Source of the DNA: JAVXGM01 sp036657395
GTDB lineage: Bacteria; Bacillota; Clostridia; Peptostreptococcales; Anaerovoracaceae
Assembly (NCBI GenBank): GCA_036657395.1
Contig: JAVXGM010000001.1
Coordinates: forward strand, 256,352-320,351
Length of the DNA stretch: 64,000 nucleotides
Reading direction: 5' to 3'
Under the pieces are notes generated by a model. It did not search any database, was not told the DNA's origin, and worked only from the letters and a program-made list of their open reading frames with translations. The position numbers and the translations under genes were made by a program. Below, one piece after another: positions 26,677 to 35,884 of the stretch (position 1 is the first letter of the stretch; each line of letters begins with the position of its first letter).

Positions 26677-27990
26677 ATGAGTCAATCAAAAAAGCACTTG
26701 AATAGTATTCCAGTAAGTCATGAAAAGCACACAGCGGCTAGTCAGACAGAGATAATGCCTATTCCAGATGCTGTATGTATTTCCATGTCTCAACATATCG
26801 GAGCCCACTGTAAACCTTTAGTTAAAAAAGGAGATTACGTAAAGGTAGGTCAACCAATAGGGGATACAGATGCTTTTGTAAGTGCACCTATTCATGCTAG
26901 TGTTTCAGGCGTTGTTAAGGCCATTGACACTATCCGTTCTGTAGCAGGAGGAGACGATCAGGGAATTATAATAGAGCCAGATAAAAAACAAGAGATCTGG
27001 GAAGAGATTAAAGTTCCCACAATAAATACCAGAGAAGAATTTGTAAAGGCTGTTAGAGATAGTGGATTAGTTGGTCTAGGAGGAGCGGCATTTCCTACCC
27101 ATATTAAATACGCACCAAAGAACTTAGACCAGGTGGATACACTAATAGTTAACGGGGCAGAATGTGAACCATTTATTACATCAGATCATCGCTTGATGTT
27201 AGAAGATACTCAGGATATTATTGACGGAATGGTCGCAATAATGAAGTATCTAGAATTAAAAAAAGGATACATAGGCATTGAAGAAAATAAACAAAATGCT
27301 ATTGATAAATTAAATCAAATGTTAAAGGAACAAAATCACCAAGAGATTGAGATTGTAGTATTACAAAATCGTTATCCTCAAGGAGCGGAGAGAGTAATGA
27401 TTTATGAAATCACTGGCAAGACCATGGATGCAGGAGTGCTTCCCGCTCAGTTAGGCGTGATTTTATCAAATATTACATCCGTTGCATTCTTAGGAAAATA
27501 CCTTAAAACGGGGATTCCACTGATTTCAAAGAGAATCACTGTAGACGGGTCAGCAGTAACAACACCTAAGAATATTATTGCACCTATTGGGACGATGATT
27601 TCGGATATTATAGTATTTTGTGGAGGCTATAAAGAGCCGCCAAAAAAGATTTTAATGGGTGGTCCAATGATGGGAAGAGCGGTATTTTCAGATCAGACTC
27701 CTCTTATTAAAAACAACAATGCTATTTTGGCATTTTCTGCAGCTCAGGCTTTGGTTCAGGAGGAAACAGGGTGCATCAATTGTGGAATGTGTTTTAGAGC
27801 ATGCCCATTTAATTTGCTACCTACAGCCCTATCTGCAGCCTACGAAGCCAAAGATGCTGAGAAGCTAGAAGCACTTAAGGTAAATCAATGTATGGAATGT
27901 GGAAGCTGTGCTTACGTATGTCCTGCTAAGAGACCTCTTGGGTTTAACAATAAACTTGGGAAGGCATTTTTAAAGGAGGCGAGTAAATAA
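26677..27990 (+). CDS. rnfC: Rnf complex subunit RnfC
   Basis: A 437-residue peripheral subunit that binds NADH/FMN. After the N-terminal barrel comes the NADH-dehydrogenase-like GLVGLGGAAFPTH segment (about 130-143), then two [4Fe-4S] motifs at C366/C369/C372/C376 and C405/C408/C411/C415. RnfC accepts electrons that RnfB draws from ferredoxin and passes them to NAD+. It is first in the order C-D-G-E-A-B usual for acetogens and other Clostridia. Confidence 0.95.
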   Translation: MSQSKKHLNSIPVSHEKHTAASQTEIMPIPDAVCISMSQHIGAHCKPLVKKGDYVKVGQPIGDTDAFVSAPIHASVSGVVKAIDTIRSVAGGDDQGIIIEPDKKQEIWEEIKVPTINTREEFVKAVRDSGLVGLGGAAFPTHIKYAPKNLDQVDTLIVNGAECEPFITSDHRLMLEDTQDIIDGMVAIMKYLELKKGYIGIEENKQNAIDKLNQMLKEQNHQEIEIVVLQNRYPQGAERVMIYEITGKTMDAGVLPAQLGVILSNITSVAFLGKYLKTGIPLISKRITVDGSAVTTPKNIIAPIGTMISDIIVFCGGYKEPPKKILMGGPMMGRAVFSDQTPLIKNNNAILAFSAAQALVQEETGCINCGMCFRACPFNLLPTALSAAYEAKDAEKLEALKVNQCMECGSCAYVCPAKRPLGFNNKLGKAFLKEASK

Positions 27991-28949
27991 TGGAAAAACA
28001 ATATTATGATAATTTAACTGTTTCAGCAGCGCCTCACTTGGTGTCTAAAATAAGTACGCAAAAGATTATGAGTCTTGTACTCATTGCTCTTGTTCCAGCC
28101 TTTGGTGTAGGAATCTACAACTTCGGATACAGAGTTATTACTTTGACCTTAGTATGTATTATTGCTTCTGTGGCATTTGAATGGTTGTTTAACAAAGCAC
28201 TTAAAAGATCTCAAACGGTAAGTGACTGTAGTGCAGTACTTACGGGCGTATTGCTTGCATTCAACCTTCCGTCTAATTTTCCATATTGGATGGCAGTAAT
28301 TGGTTGTTTTGTAGCAATAATTATTGTAAAACAATTATTTGGTGGAATAGGACAAAACATAGTAAATCCGGCAGTAACTGCCAGAATTGTTTTATTTATT
28401 TCTTTTTCAACTGAGATGAGCACTTGGCCACTGGCTAGAGGCGCAGCAGCTGGAACAGATGCAGTGACAGGTCCTACACCTCTAGGCATCGCCGCACTTG
28501 GCGGAGGAGAATTACCGTCAAACATGAGCATGTTTGTAGGAACCATAGGCGGTTGTATTGGTGAAGTAAGTGCATTAGCATTATTAGTAGGAGGGATTTT
28601 TCTAATTTGGACGAGAGTAATTTCTCCAATCATCCCAATTTGTTTTCTTGGAACTATGGTTATTATTTCCTTAGCAGCAGGTGTTGATCCAATCTTCCAC
28701 CTTTGTGCTGGCGGTGCTATGCTGGGAGCATTCTTCTGTGCGACAGACTATGTAACATCACCATTACTACCAAAGGGTAAAATTATCTTTGGCATTGGCT
28801 GTGGAATATTTACCATGATCATTAGATTGTGGGGATCGTATCCAGAAGGGGTTTCATTTGCAATATTGCTGATGAACATTTTGACTCCACACATTGATAA
28901 CTTCTGTACAAAACATTTGTATAAAGGAGGTAGTGACAATGAAAAATAA
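27990..28949 (+). CDS. rnfD: Rnf complex membrane flavoprotein RnfD
   Basis: 319 residues with about eight to ten membrane helices. The flavinylation site is in the D157-A-V-T-G-P-T163 segment, which fits the ApbE consensus Dxx(S/T)GxT except for Pro where Ala is usual; T163 is the expected FMN-bearing residue. Ion translocation is attributed to RnfD with RnfA and RnfE. It starts on the last base of the rnfC stop. Confidence 0.93.
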   Translation: MEKQYYDNLTVSAAPHLVSKISTQKIMSLVLIALVPAFGVGIYNFGYRVITLTLVCIIASVAFEWLFNKALKRSQTVSDCSAVLTGVLLAFNLPSNFPYWMAVIGCFVAIIIVKQLFGGIGQNIVNPAVTARIVLFISFSTEMSTWPLARGAAAGTDAVTGPTPLGIAALGGGELPSNMSMFVGTIGGCIGEVSALALLVGGIFLIWTRVISPIIPICFLGTMVIISLAAGVDPIFHLCAGGAMLGAFFCATDYVTSPLLPKGKIIFGIGCGIFTMIIRLWGSYPEGVSFAILLMNILTPHIDNFCTKHLYKGGSDNEK

Positions 28950-29493
28950 TACATTTAAAAACAACATTGCACCAGCCTTAGTATTAGTGTTAATTTGTCT
29001 TGTGATTACTGCGGCTTTGGCAGCTACCTACAACGTAGCGTCACCTATTATAGAGGCCAATACAAAAAAGGCAGCGGATGAAGCTCGAGGAGAGGTTCTA
29101 CCTAAAGGTGACAGCTTTAAACAGTACGATGGTAAACTGGCAGCTGGGGTTACAGAATGCTACATGGCCGACAATAAAGAAGGAATGGTAGTGACATCCA
29201 CAGCAAAGAGTTACGGTGGTACTATGACGGTAATGGTAGGTATTGATAAAACTGGCAAAATGACTGGCGTTAAGGTTACAGGACATGCGGATACACCAGG
29301 ACTTGGTACGAAAGCTATGACTCCAGAATATCTAGCCCAATATAAGGGGCTTGATAAGACGGAAGACAAGGCAAGCATTAAGGACGACAAATCTTTAGAT
29401 GCAATTGTTGGCGCAACGATTTCATCTAACGGTGTATACCAAAATATTAAAGAAGCGCTCCAGCAGTATAAAGAATGCGGAGGTGTAAAATAA
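28939..29493 (+). CDS. rnfG: Rnf complex covalent-FMN subunit RnfG
   Basis: About 184 residues: one N-terminal membrane anchor (residues 10-32) and an extracytoplasmic FMN-binding domain. The flavinylation motif is D154-A-I-V-G-A-T160, so T160 should carry FMN through a phosphoester bond. Val replaces the common Ser/Thr at the fourth position. The start at 28939 is set by AAGGAGG 8 bases upstream and overlaps rnfD by 11 bases. Confidence 0.93.
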   Translation: MKNNTFKNNIAPALVLVLICLVITAALAATYNVASPIIEANTKKAADEARGEVLPKGDSFKQYDGKLAAGVTECYMADNKEGMVVTSTAKSYGGTMTVMVGIDKTGKMTGVKVTGHADTPGLGTKAMTPEYLAQYKGLDKTEDKASIKDDKSLDAIVGATISSNGVYQNIKEALQQYKECGGVK

Positions 29494-30170
29494 TGAACAG
29501 TAAATTAGGGATTTTAACAAAGGGCATTATTAAAGAAAACCCAGTATTGGTTTTACTACTTGGTACTTGCCCAACTTTGGCAGTAACAACTAGTGCTATT
29601 AATGGTCTTGGAATGGGCGTAGCAACCTTAGCGGTGCTTGTGTGTTCTAACATTGTAATTGCAATACTAAAGAGAATTATTCCTAGCAAAGTCAGAATTC
29701 CATGCTACATTGTAGTAATCGCTGGCTTTGTATCAGTGGTGCAGATGATGCTTAAAGCGTACCTTCCGGCTCTAGATGCCGCTTTAGGACTGTTTATACC
29801 ACTAATCGTAGTAAACTGTATTATTCTAGGCAGAGCAGAAATGTTTGCAAGCAAAAATTCCATTGTGGATTCAGCTTTAGACGGAATAGGTATGGGTATA
29901 GGTTTTACTCTTGCATTGTTTGCCATGGGTTTCATCAGAGAACTTTTTGGTGCAGGAGCAGTATTTGGTCACGTTTTATTTGAAGGAATACCTCCAATGG
30001 GCATCTTAACTTTGGCTCCAGGTGGATTCTTTGTATATGCCATTTTAGTTGCAGCAGTTAACTGGATATCCAAGGGTAGAGCGATCAAGAAGAAAGAATT
30101 CGGATGTACAGGTTGCCCTATGGCTGAAGATTGTGGCGGAACCTGCGAAGAAAAGGAGGCTAATGCATAA
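29493..30170 (+). CDS. rnfE: Rnf complex membrane subunit RnfE
   Basis: About 225 residues, six membrane helices, of the RnfA/RnfE/NqrD/NqrE family; it begins with an N-terminal GI-xENPVLVLLLGTCPTLAV segment. RnfE and RnfA form an inverted-topology pair that holds a membrane [2Fe-2S] centre and helps form the Na+ path. An unusual Cys-rich C-terminal tail (CTGCPMAEDC, then C about 5 residues on) follows the last helix. ATG 29493 overlaps the rnfG stop by one base. Confidence 0.92.
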   Translation: MNSKLGILTKGIIKENPVLVLLLGTCPTLAVTTSAINGLGMGVATLAVLVCSNIVIAILKRIIPSKVRIPCYIVVIAGFVSVVQMMLKAYLPALDAALGLFIPLIVVNCIILGRAEMFASKNSIVDSALDGIGMGIGFTLALFAMGFIRELFGAGAVFGHVLFEGIPPMGILTLAPGGFFVYAILVAAVNWISKGRAIKKKEFGCTGCPMAEDCGGTCEEKEANA

Positions 30171-30763
30171 TGAAAGAGATTATAATAATAATGATGAGTG
30201 TTATACTCGTTGATAACTATGTACTATCAAAATTTTTAGGAATTTGTCCTTTCTTAGGAGTTTCTAAGAAGTTAGAGTCTGCCAATGGAATGGGAATTGC
30301 TGTAACATTTGTTATGGTTCTTGCTACAGCAGCTACTTGGCCGATTCAACATTATCTATTAAATCCATATAACATTGGATACTTACAGACAGTTGTGTTC
30401 ATTTTAGTTATTGCCTCATTAGTACAGCTGGTGGAAATGATCCTGAAAAAGTATATGCCACCTCTATACAAATCATTGGGAGTATTCCTTCCTCTGATTA
30501 CAACAAACTGTGCGGTACTTGGTGTAACTATTAGTAATATTGATGAAGCATACACTTATATCCAAGCACTATTCAACGCTCTTGGCGCTGGTATTGGATT
30601 CCTTTTGGCCATGGTATTGTTTGCAGGCCTAAGACAAAAATTAGAAAGTTGCAGATTAGTCCCTGTAGCATTTGAAGGAGTTCCAATTACACTTGTGACT
30701 GCATCTATCCTATCACTATCCTTTATGGGATTTAGTGGTGTTGTAGATGGAATATTTATGTAA
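30170..30763 (+). CDS. rnfA: Rnf complex membrane subunit RnfA
   Basis: 197 residues, six membrane helices. Near the N-terminus is LSKFLGICPFLGVS, with the Cys expected to ligate the membrane [2Fe-2S] centre; TTNCAVLGV in the middle supplies the counterpart. It overlaps rnfE by one base (TAATG). Confidence 0.93.
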   Translation: MKEIIIIMMSVILVDNYVLSKFLGICPFLGVSKKLESANGMGIAVTFVMVLATAATWPIQHYLLNPYNIGYLQTVVFILVIASLVQLVEMILKKYMPPLYKSLGVFLPLITTNCAVLGVTISNIDEAYTYIQALFNALGAGIGFLLAMVLFAGLRQKLESCRLVPVAFEGVPITLVTASILSLSFMGFSGVVDGIFM

Positions 30764-30777
30764 GGAGGTAGGTGAAT

Positions 30778-31632
30778 ATGAGTATGTTAATTCCTATTGC
30801 CGTTGTAGTCGTTATCGGCTTGGTGGCAGGCATCATTCTTACAATCGCATCAAAATTAATGTTTGTACCTGTTGATGAAGTAATAGCTTCAATTAGAGAA
30901 GCATTGCCCGGCGCCAATTGCGGAGCCTGTGGCTATGCAGGATGTGATGATTATGCAGCCGCACTAGGAGAAGATCCAGATAAAAACTTAAGCACTGCCC
31001 TTTGTCCTGTCGGTGGACCGGATTTAGCGGTTGATCTAGCAGGAATATTAGGTGTAGAAGTGGATGATGCAGAACCAAAAACTGCCATGGTTATGTGTAA
31101 CGGCACATCAGGCGTAGCGAAGCAGATAATGGAATACAGCCGTATAGGCACATGTAAAGCAGCGACTCAGTTTTATGGGGGACAATGGGCCTGTGCCTAT
31201 GGTTGCCTAGGGCTTGGAGACTGTGCCATAGCTTGCCCTTATGACGCAATCAAGGTATCCGATGGACTTGCACGAGTTGATCGTGACAAGTGTATAGGCT
31301 GTGGGCTTTGTGCGAAGGTTTGTCCAAAGCATATTATTTCCATACAGAACAAAAAGAATTTAGTTTACGTTGCTTGCACATCAAACACACCGGGAGCTGC
31401 CACTAGAAAAAGATGTACAGTGGGTTGTATTGGTTGTATGAAGTGTCAGAAGGTATGTAAATTCGATGCTATCTTTGTAGAGAACAATTTGGCTAGAGTA
31501 GATTTTAATAAATGTGTTAATTGTGGGCTTTGCGAAAAAGAATGTCCAACTAAGGCGATTATAAATCTAAGACCCAAGAAGATTATAAAATCAAAAACAG
31601 CAGTGGAAGCTAAAGAGACAGTCGAAGCCTAA
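30778..31632 (+). CDS. rnfB: Rnf complex iron-sulfur subunit RnfB
   Basis: About 284 residues: an N-terminal membrane anchor (5-28), then the FeS domain with C48, C51, C56 and C76, then [4Fe-4S] ferredoxin-type motifs in the second half (CIGCGLCAKVC, CIGCMKCQKVC and CVNCGLCEKEC). RnfB receives electrons from reduced ferredoxin. ATG 30778 is preferred over GTG 30772 because AAGGAGG then has a 9-base spacing. The stop codon overlaps the stop of the opposing gene, so the two transcripts collide without a terminator. Confidence 0.92.
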   Translation: MSMLIPIAVVVVIGLVAGIILTIASKLMFVPVDEVIASIREALPGANCGACGYAGCDDYAAALGEDPDKNLSTALCPVGGPDLAVDLAGILGVEVDDAEPKTAMVMCNGTSGVAKQIMEYSRIGTCKAATQFYGGQWACAYGCLGLGDCAIACPYDAIKVSDGLARVDRDKCIGCGLCAKVCPKHIISIQNKKNLVYVACTSNTPGAATRKRCTVGCIGCMKCQKVCKFDAIFVENNLARVDFNKCVNCGLCEKECPTKAIINLRPKKIIKSKTAVEAKETVEA

Positions 31633-32156
31633 AGGTTAATACGAAGAAGCCTTGATGGAAGTTTTTTCAGGATGAAATAGGCAATAATGCCAATGAAAAT
31701 CCCAGTAAGTATGCCAGAAAAAACAAGAACAGGAAAATAGAAAAAAACTTTAAAATTGGAAACAAGAAGGGCAGCTACTAGTAGTTGCCCTAAATTGTGG
31801 GCAACACCACCAGCCATACTAACCCCGATAATACTAAATAGACCTGTTTTCTTAAGAAGATACATAACAGCAAAGCTTAATAAGCCTCCAGAAAGGGAAT
31901 ATAGTGCGCCAAATATCCCGTTAAATAAAAGACCAGCTACTAGTATTCTCAGTACATTGATTGAAAAAGCATAGCGACCTCCAAGTAGATAGAGGGCAAC
32001 GATGATAACCAAATTTGCAATACCCAGCTTTACACCAGGGATACCTAGGGCAAAGGGAATAATCGCTTCGATATATGAAAAAATCAATGCTAGGGTGGCA
32101 AGTAATGCAGAGAGGGTCAGCGCATATGTAGTTTTACTATGGTTTTGTTTTGTCAT
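31629..32156 (-). CDS. Gx transporter family membrane protein (hepS component I-like)
   Basis: A 175-residue membrane protein with about five helices, rich in Gly in the helices, resembling the Gx transporter family (once annotated heptaprenyl diphosphate synthase component I) and the ECF S-component fold. It recurs beside NusG-II and ApbE proteins near rnf loci in Firmicutes. A role in flavin or quinone supply is a guess from that context. It is the second gene of a two-gene minus-strand unit, four bases after the NusG-II gene. Confidence 0.75.
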   Translation of the reverse strand: MTKQNHSKTTYALTLSALLATLALIFSYIEAIIPFALGIPGVKLGIANLVIIVALYLLGGRYAFSINVLRILVAGLLFNGIFGALYSLSGGLLSFAVMYLLKKTGLFSIIGVSMAGGVAHNLGQLLVAALLVSNFKVFFYFPVLVFSGILTGIFIGIIAYFILKKLPSRLLRINL

Positions 32157-32160
32157 TAAT

Positions 32161-32523
32161 CTACTGAGATACAGAATCGTACTCTTTTTCTCCTCCCTGA
32201 ATTTGGATTACCAGCTTATGAGGAAGGCAAATAATGCTTTCCGGAGCTTTGGAAATCTTTCCTTGCTTGATACAGTCATGATTTTTACAATTGGAATAAG
32301 TCATTGAAACTTCACCATCTTTTATGTTAATCTTATTTATGGAATTTCCTTCTTTTACAGTGAAGCTTTTGTTTTCTGCTAGACTGTAAATGGCGTAATC
32401 CTTACCATTCAGCTGTATAGACACATCTTGACCAGGCCCCTTATCAGCGGCCAAAACAAAAGAAGTGGCTAGACCAAACAAAATGAGAATTACTCCAAGA
32501 ATAATATCCGCCTTTTTTATCAT
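32161..32523 (-). CDS. NusG domain II-containing membrane-anchored protein
   Basis: 120 residues: an N-terminal membrane segment (about 6-26), then a small beta domain of the NusG-II type facing outside. Typical conserved Cys residues occur as SNCKNHDC and a CLPH near the end. Such proteins are regularly encoded with ApbE and Rnf genes; the function is unknown. Its RBS AAGGAGT is only about 20 bases from the start of the divergent apbE gene. Confidence 0.78.
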   Translation of the reverse strand: MIKKADIILGVILILFGLATSFVLAADKGPGQDVSIQLNGKDYAIYSLAENKSFTVKEGNSINKINIKDGEVSMTYSNCKNHDCIKQGKISKAPESIICLPHKLVIQIQGGEKEYDSVSQ

Positions 32524-32545
32524 AATAACTCCTTAGAGGTGACTA

Positions 32546-33556
32546 ATGAATATAAAAAAAAGAATTGCATTAGCAATGCTATGTATAATGGTGATTATAC
32601 CACAGACAGGATGCTCAAGTGAAGAACCTGTTTCTAAGACGGAATTTTACTTAAATACAATGTGTACCATATCTATTTACAACATGAAAAAAACTGAAGC
32701 TGAGGATTTGATCAAGAAGGGCTTTGACCAGTGTAGTAAAAGTGAAAATATGTTTAGCAAAACAATCAAAGGCAGCGATGTTGAAAAGATCAATAAGGCC
32801 AAGGGAAGACCAGTTTCTGTTAACAAAGAAACTTTAGAAGTCGTCAAAAGGGGCATAGAGTATGGCAAGCTGTCCGGTGGGATGTTTGATATTACAATTG
32901 GAGCGGTTAGCCAGCTGTGGGATTTTAATGGAGATAACCCTAAAGTTCCAAGTAAAAAGGATATCAAAAGGGCATTGAAGACTGTAGACTATAACAAAAT
33001 TCAAATTGTAGGCGACAAGGTTTCCTTAAAGAATCCAAAAGCCCAGATGGATCTAGGGGCCATTGCAAAGGGGTATATAGCTGATGAAGTGACTAGAGTT
33101 TTAAAGGCGGGTGGAGCCAAACAGGCAATAGTTAACTTAGGAGGTAATATTGTTGCAATAGGGGAAAAGGATAAAGGGATCCCATGGAACATAGGCATAG
33201 AGAGGCCATATTCACAGAAGACAAAGGTTATTGGCTCTGTGGATGTTACAGACCAGACAATAGTAACTTCAGGCATATATGAGCGAAAATTCATCCAGAA
33301 CGGGAAACTGTATCATCATGTATTAAGTCCAAAGACAGGATATCCAGTAGAAACTGGATTGGAAGCTGTTACAGTAAAAATGGACATGGGTAAATCCATG
33401 GATTGTGATGCTTTTAGTACAATGTGTTTGCTCCTAGGGGAGAAAAAGGCTAGAGGGTTAATTGAAGAAAGAGATGGAGTAGAAGGGATATTTATAGACA
33501 AAAATGACCGGGTTACAACCACGAAGGGTATTCAAGTAAATCCGGCCAAAGAATAA
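32546..33556 (+). CDS. apbE: FAD:protein FMN transferase (ApbE), lipoprotein
   Basis: 336 residues. The signal peptide ends in lipobox PQTGC (Cys 23), so the enzyme is anchored outside, where the RnfG and RnfD target threonines are. ApbE hallmarks are the DLGAIAKGY segment, the NLGGN segment and HHVLSPKTG near the C-terminal third. It transfers FMN from FAD to Thr of target proteins with Mg2+. The two matching motifs in RnfD and RnfG make the Rnf complex the likely client. The start is 22 bases from the divergent NusG-II start. Confidence 0.93.
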   Translation: MNIKKRIALAMLCIMVIIPQTGCSSEEPVSKTEFYLNTMCTISIYNMKKTEAEDLIKKGFDQCSKSENMFSKTIKGSDVEKINKAKGRPVSVNKETLEVVKRGIEYGKLSGGMFDITIGAVSQLWDFNGDNPKVPSKKDIKRALKTVDYNKIQIVGDKVSLKNPKAQMDLGAIAKGYIADEVTRVLKAGGAKQAIVNLGGNIVAIGEKDKGIPWNIGIERPYSQKTKVIGSVDVTDQTIVTSGIYERKFIQNGKLYHHVLSPKTGYPVETGLEAVTVKMDMGKSMDCDAFSTMCLLLGEKKARGLIEERDGVEGIFIDKNDRVTTTKGIQVNPAKE

Positions 33557-33561
33557 TTTAA

Positions 33562-34989
33562 TTAAAGTTTGTGTACAAGGTTTAGCTCAAACCAAAATGT
33601 AGTGCCTTCACCTAGTGTACTATGAACCCCATAATCAGATTTTTGTAAAGTGAGAATTTCCTTTATAATAGAAAGACCTAGGCCAGTTCCAGTGGTGGAT
33701 CTAACCATATTGGAGCTGGCTTTGTAATACCGTTCCCAAATATGGGGAAGTTCATCAGGATGAATACCCACTCCGTGATCAATTACCTGACAAAGAACCT
33801 TTCGACCTTTTCGTTTTATATTTACCACAACGGTTTTATCATCTCCACAGAATTTCAGCCCATTGTTCAGCAAATTATAAAAGACTTGCTTGGTCTTTTC
33901 AGGATCCCCATTGACTATAAGATTTTCTTTACAGTTAAGCTGGATGTGATATCCTTCGGTTTCTTCCATAAGAGCATAGGTAGTAAGGATATTTTTTACA
34001 TCAGTAGTAAGGTTGAAGTCCTCTTTATTAAGTATGATGGCATTAGATTGCATTTTAGATATGGTCAACATATCGCTTACTAAAATGTTGAGCCGGTCTG
34101 CTTCATCGATGATTACCTGTAAGTGAGCTTGCCGTTTACTTGGATTATCCCCAGACAAATCTCTGATCATTTCAGCATAGGATTTAACCATAGTAAGGGG
34201 GGTTTTCAAATCATGAGAAACATTGGCAATTAAATCTTTTTGCAGCATATCAGACTTTTCAAGCTCTATTGAAGTACGGGTCAAAGTGTCCGCAAGGTTG
34301 CTAATCTCCGTATAATATCCGCCTTTGAATACAATGCCATACTCTCCTTGGCCAAGCCTGCTTGCTGACTTTGTGATGGCACGAATAGGCCGTGTGATTC
34401 TGTTAGACAGATAAAAGGATAACAAGAATGCAAGTATTAAGGATATTATAGTAACGTATATTAGTTGATTAGTAAGGATCTTTAACGTGGAAGATACAGG
34501 AAACAGAGGGGAAAATATATATGCAATGGCATATTCAGTAGTGGAGTCAGTGAGAATAGTACCCCAAGCTAAAGTTCGGCGCCCCGTTTCTGGGGATGTA
34601 AGGCGAATAGAAACGGATTTCAAATTTTTCCCCAACAATCGTTCTTTTACAGAACTCATTTCCTCAACATATGAATTACGCTGTCCTCCATCAGTTGACG
34701 GAGAGAAAATAGTGGTGTTTCCATCGGCAGAAGAGATATAGATATACATGTCGTTTGCATCAGAAATCGCTAACACCTTTTTTTGAAAAGTGTCAGAGCC
34801 ACTGTTTGCATAGGCATTTTCAATGCTTTTTGAGACTTGCTCCGTCTGATGGACCTTCATGACTTCATAAAAATTGTTCAGGAAAAAAACCTGGAGAAAC
34901 CATAACACAAGCATGAGTATTCCGGCAAAGAGAACAAAGTATAGCCATACCTTAAATTTAATGCTATGTGAATCAAATTTAAAATTCAA
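33562..34989 (-). CDS. membrane sensor histidine kinase
   Basis: 475 residues: helix 1 (about 15-36), an extracytoplasmic sensor region (40-172), helix 2 (173-194), HAMP (195-248), HisKA with phospho-acceptor H259 in NVSHDLKTPL, then HATPase (N box, DHGVGI and TGLGLS). It is the usual PhoR/YycG-type architecture. The gene overlaps the upstream response regulator by 11 bases, so the pair is co-translated. Its stop is 5 bases from the apbE stop, convergent and without a terminator. The signal is unknown. Confidence 0.9.
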   Translation of the reverse strand: MNFKFDSHSIKFKVWLYFVLFAGILMLVLWFLQVFFLNNFYEVMKVHQTEQVSKSIENAYANSGSDTFQKKVLAISDANDMYIYISSADGNTTIFSPSTDGGQRNSYVEEMSSVKERLLGKNLKSVSIRLTSPETGRRTLAWGTILTDSTTEYAIAYIFSPLFPVSSTLKILTNQLIYVTIISLILAFLLSFYLSNRITRPIRAITKSASRLGQGEYGIVFKGGYYTEISNLADTLTRTSIELEKSDMLQKDLIANVSHDLKTPLTMVKSYAEMIRDLSGDNPSKRQAHLQVIIDEADRLNILVSDMLTISKMQSNAIILNKEDFNLTTDVKNILTTYALMEETEGYHIQLNCKENLIVNGDPEKTKQVFYNLLNNGLKFCGDDKTVVVNIKRKGRKVLCQVIDHGVGIHPDELPHIWERYYKASSNMVRSTTGTGLGLSIIKEILTLQKSDYGVHSTLGEGTTFWFELNLVHKL

Positions 34990-35650
34990 ATTTATAACCT
35001 ACCCCTCTAAGTGTAACGATATAGTCTCGGTAAGGCCCTAAGTTATTTCTCAGATTTTTAATATGAGTATCAATGGTTCTGTCGTCTCCAAAGAAGTCAT
35101 ACCCCCAGATGTCAGATAGCAATTTATCTCTAGACAGGGCAATGTTTTTATTTTCCACTAGATAGAAAAGAAGGTCGTATTCTTTTGGAGTAAGCTCAAT
35201 CTTTTCATCGTCTACAGTTACTGTTCTAGCAGAAATGTTTATAATTAATCCGTCAAATTCCAAAATGGAAACCTGAGGTTGAGCAACAGTGCTTCTTCTT
35301 GTAAGAACTGCATTTATTCTCGCCATAAGCTCCTTTGGGCTGAAAGGCTTAACTACATAATCATCTATTCCAAGTTCAAATCCAAAAAGCTTGTCATATT
35401 CTTCGCTTCGAGCGGAGAGCATAATTACAGGAATATCTTTTGTCTTTTTAATTTCCTTACAGGCAGAATACCCGTCTAGCTTAGGCATCATAATATCCAT
35501 AATAATTAGGTCATAGTCATTTAACTTACATAGTCCCACAGCAGTCATACCATCGGCAGCCTCTGTCACCTCAAATCCGTTAAACTCAGAATACTCCCTA
35601 ATTACTTCTCTTATTTTTTGTTCATCGTCAACGACGAGTATTTTCTTCAT
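34979..35650 (-). CDS. OmpR-family response regulator
   Basis: 223 residues. The receiver domain has D8/D9, phospho-acceptor D52 (IIMDIMMPKLDG) and K102 region KPFSP; the C-terminal winged helix has the DDRTIDTHIKNLR motif. It is the partner of the kinase encoded immediately downstream. GGAGGA precedes the ATG. Confidence 0.92.
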   Translation of the reverse strand: MKKILVVDDEQKIREVIREYSEFNGFEVTEAADGMTAVGLCKLNDYDLIIMDIMMPKLDGYSACKEIKKTKDIPVIMLSARSEEYDKLFGFELGIDDYVVKPFSPKELMARINAVLTRRSTVAQPQVSILEFDGLIINISARTVTVDDEKIELTPKEYDLLFYLVENKNIALSRDKLLSDIWGYDFFGDDRTIDTHIKNLRNNLGPYRDYIVTLRGVGYKFEF

Positions 35651-35781
35651 ATATATTCCTCCTCAAAGTGTGTTTCTTTCAACACAAGATTACAAGATTT
35701 GTGTGTTTTTTTCGTGACGTTTATATAGTAATTGTAACACATTAAGGTGAGAATAGTTAACAAAAATGTTTACGTTGCATA

Positions 35782-35855
35782 TTGACAGACAAAAATCAAT
35801 ATGATACACTTAAAAATTAATTCGCTTGACATACGGGGACTTGGTAGACTATACT
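35782..35855 (+). promoter_or_regulatory. tandem promoters of carD
   Basis: The proximal promoter is TTGACA (35826-35831), 18 bases, TATACT (35850-35855), about 30 bases before the start. A possible second one upstream is TTGACA (35782-35787), 17 bases, TACACT (35805-35810). Confidence 0.65.
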
Positions 35856-35884
35856 ATATCTAGGTATAGAGTGGAGGGAAATTT

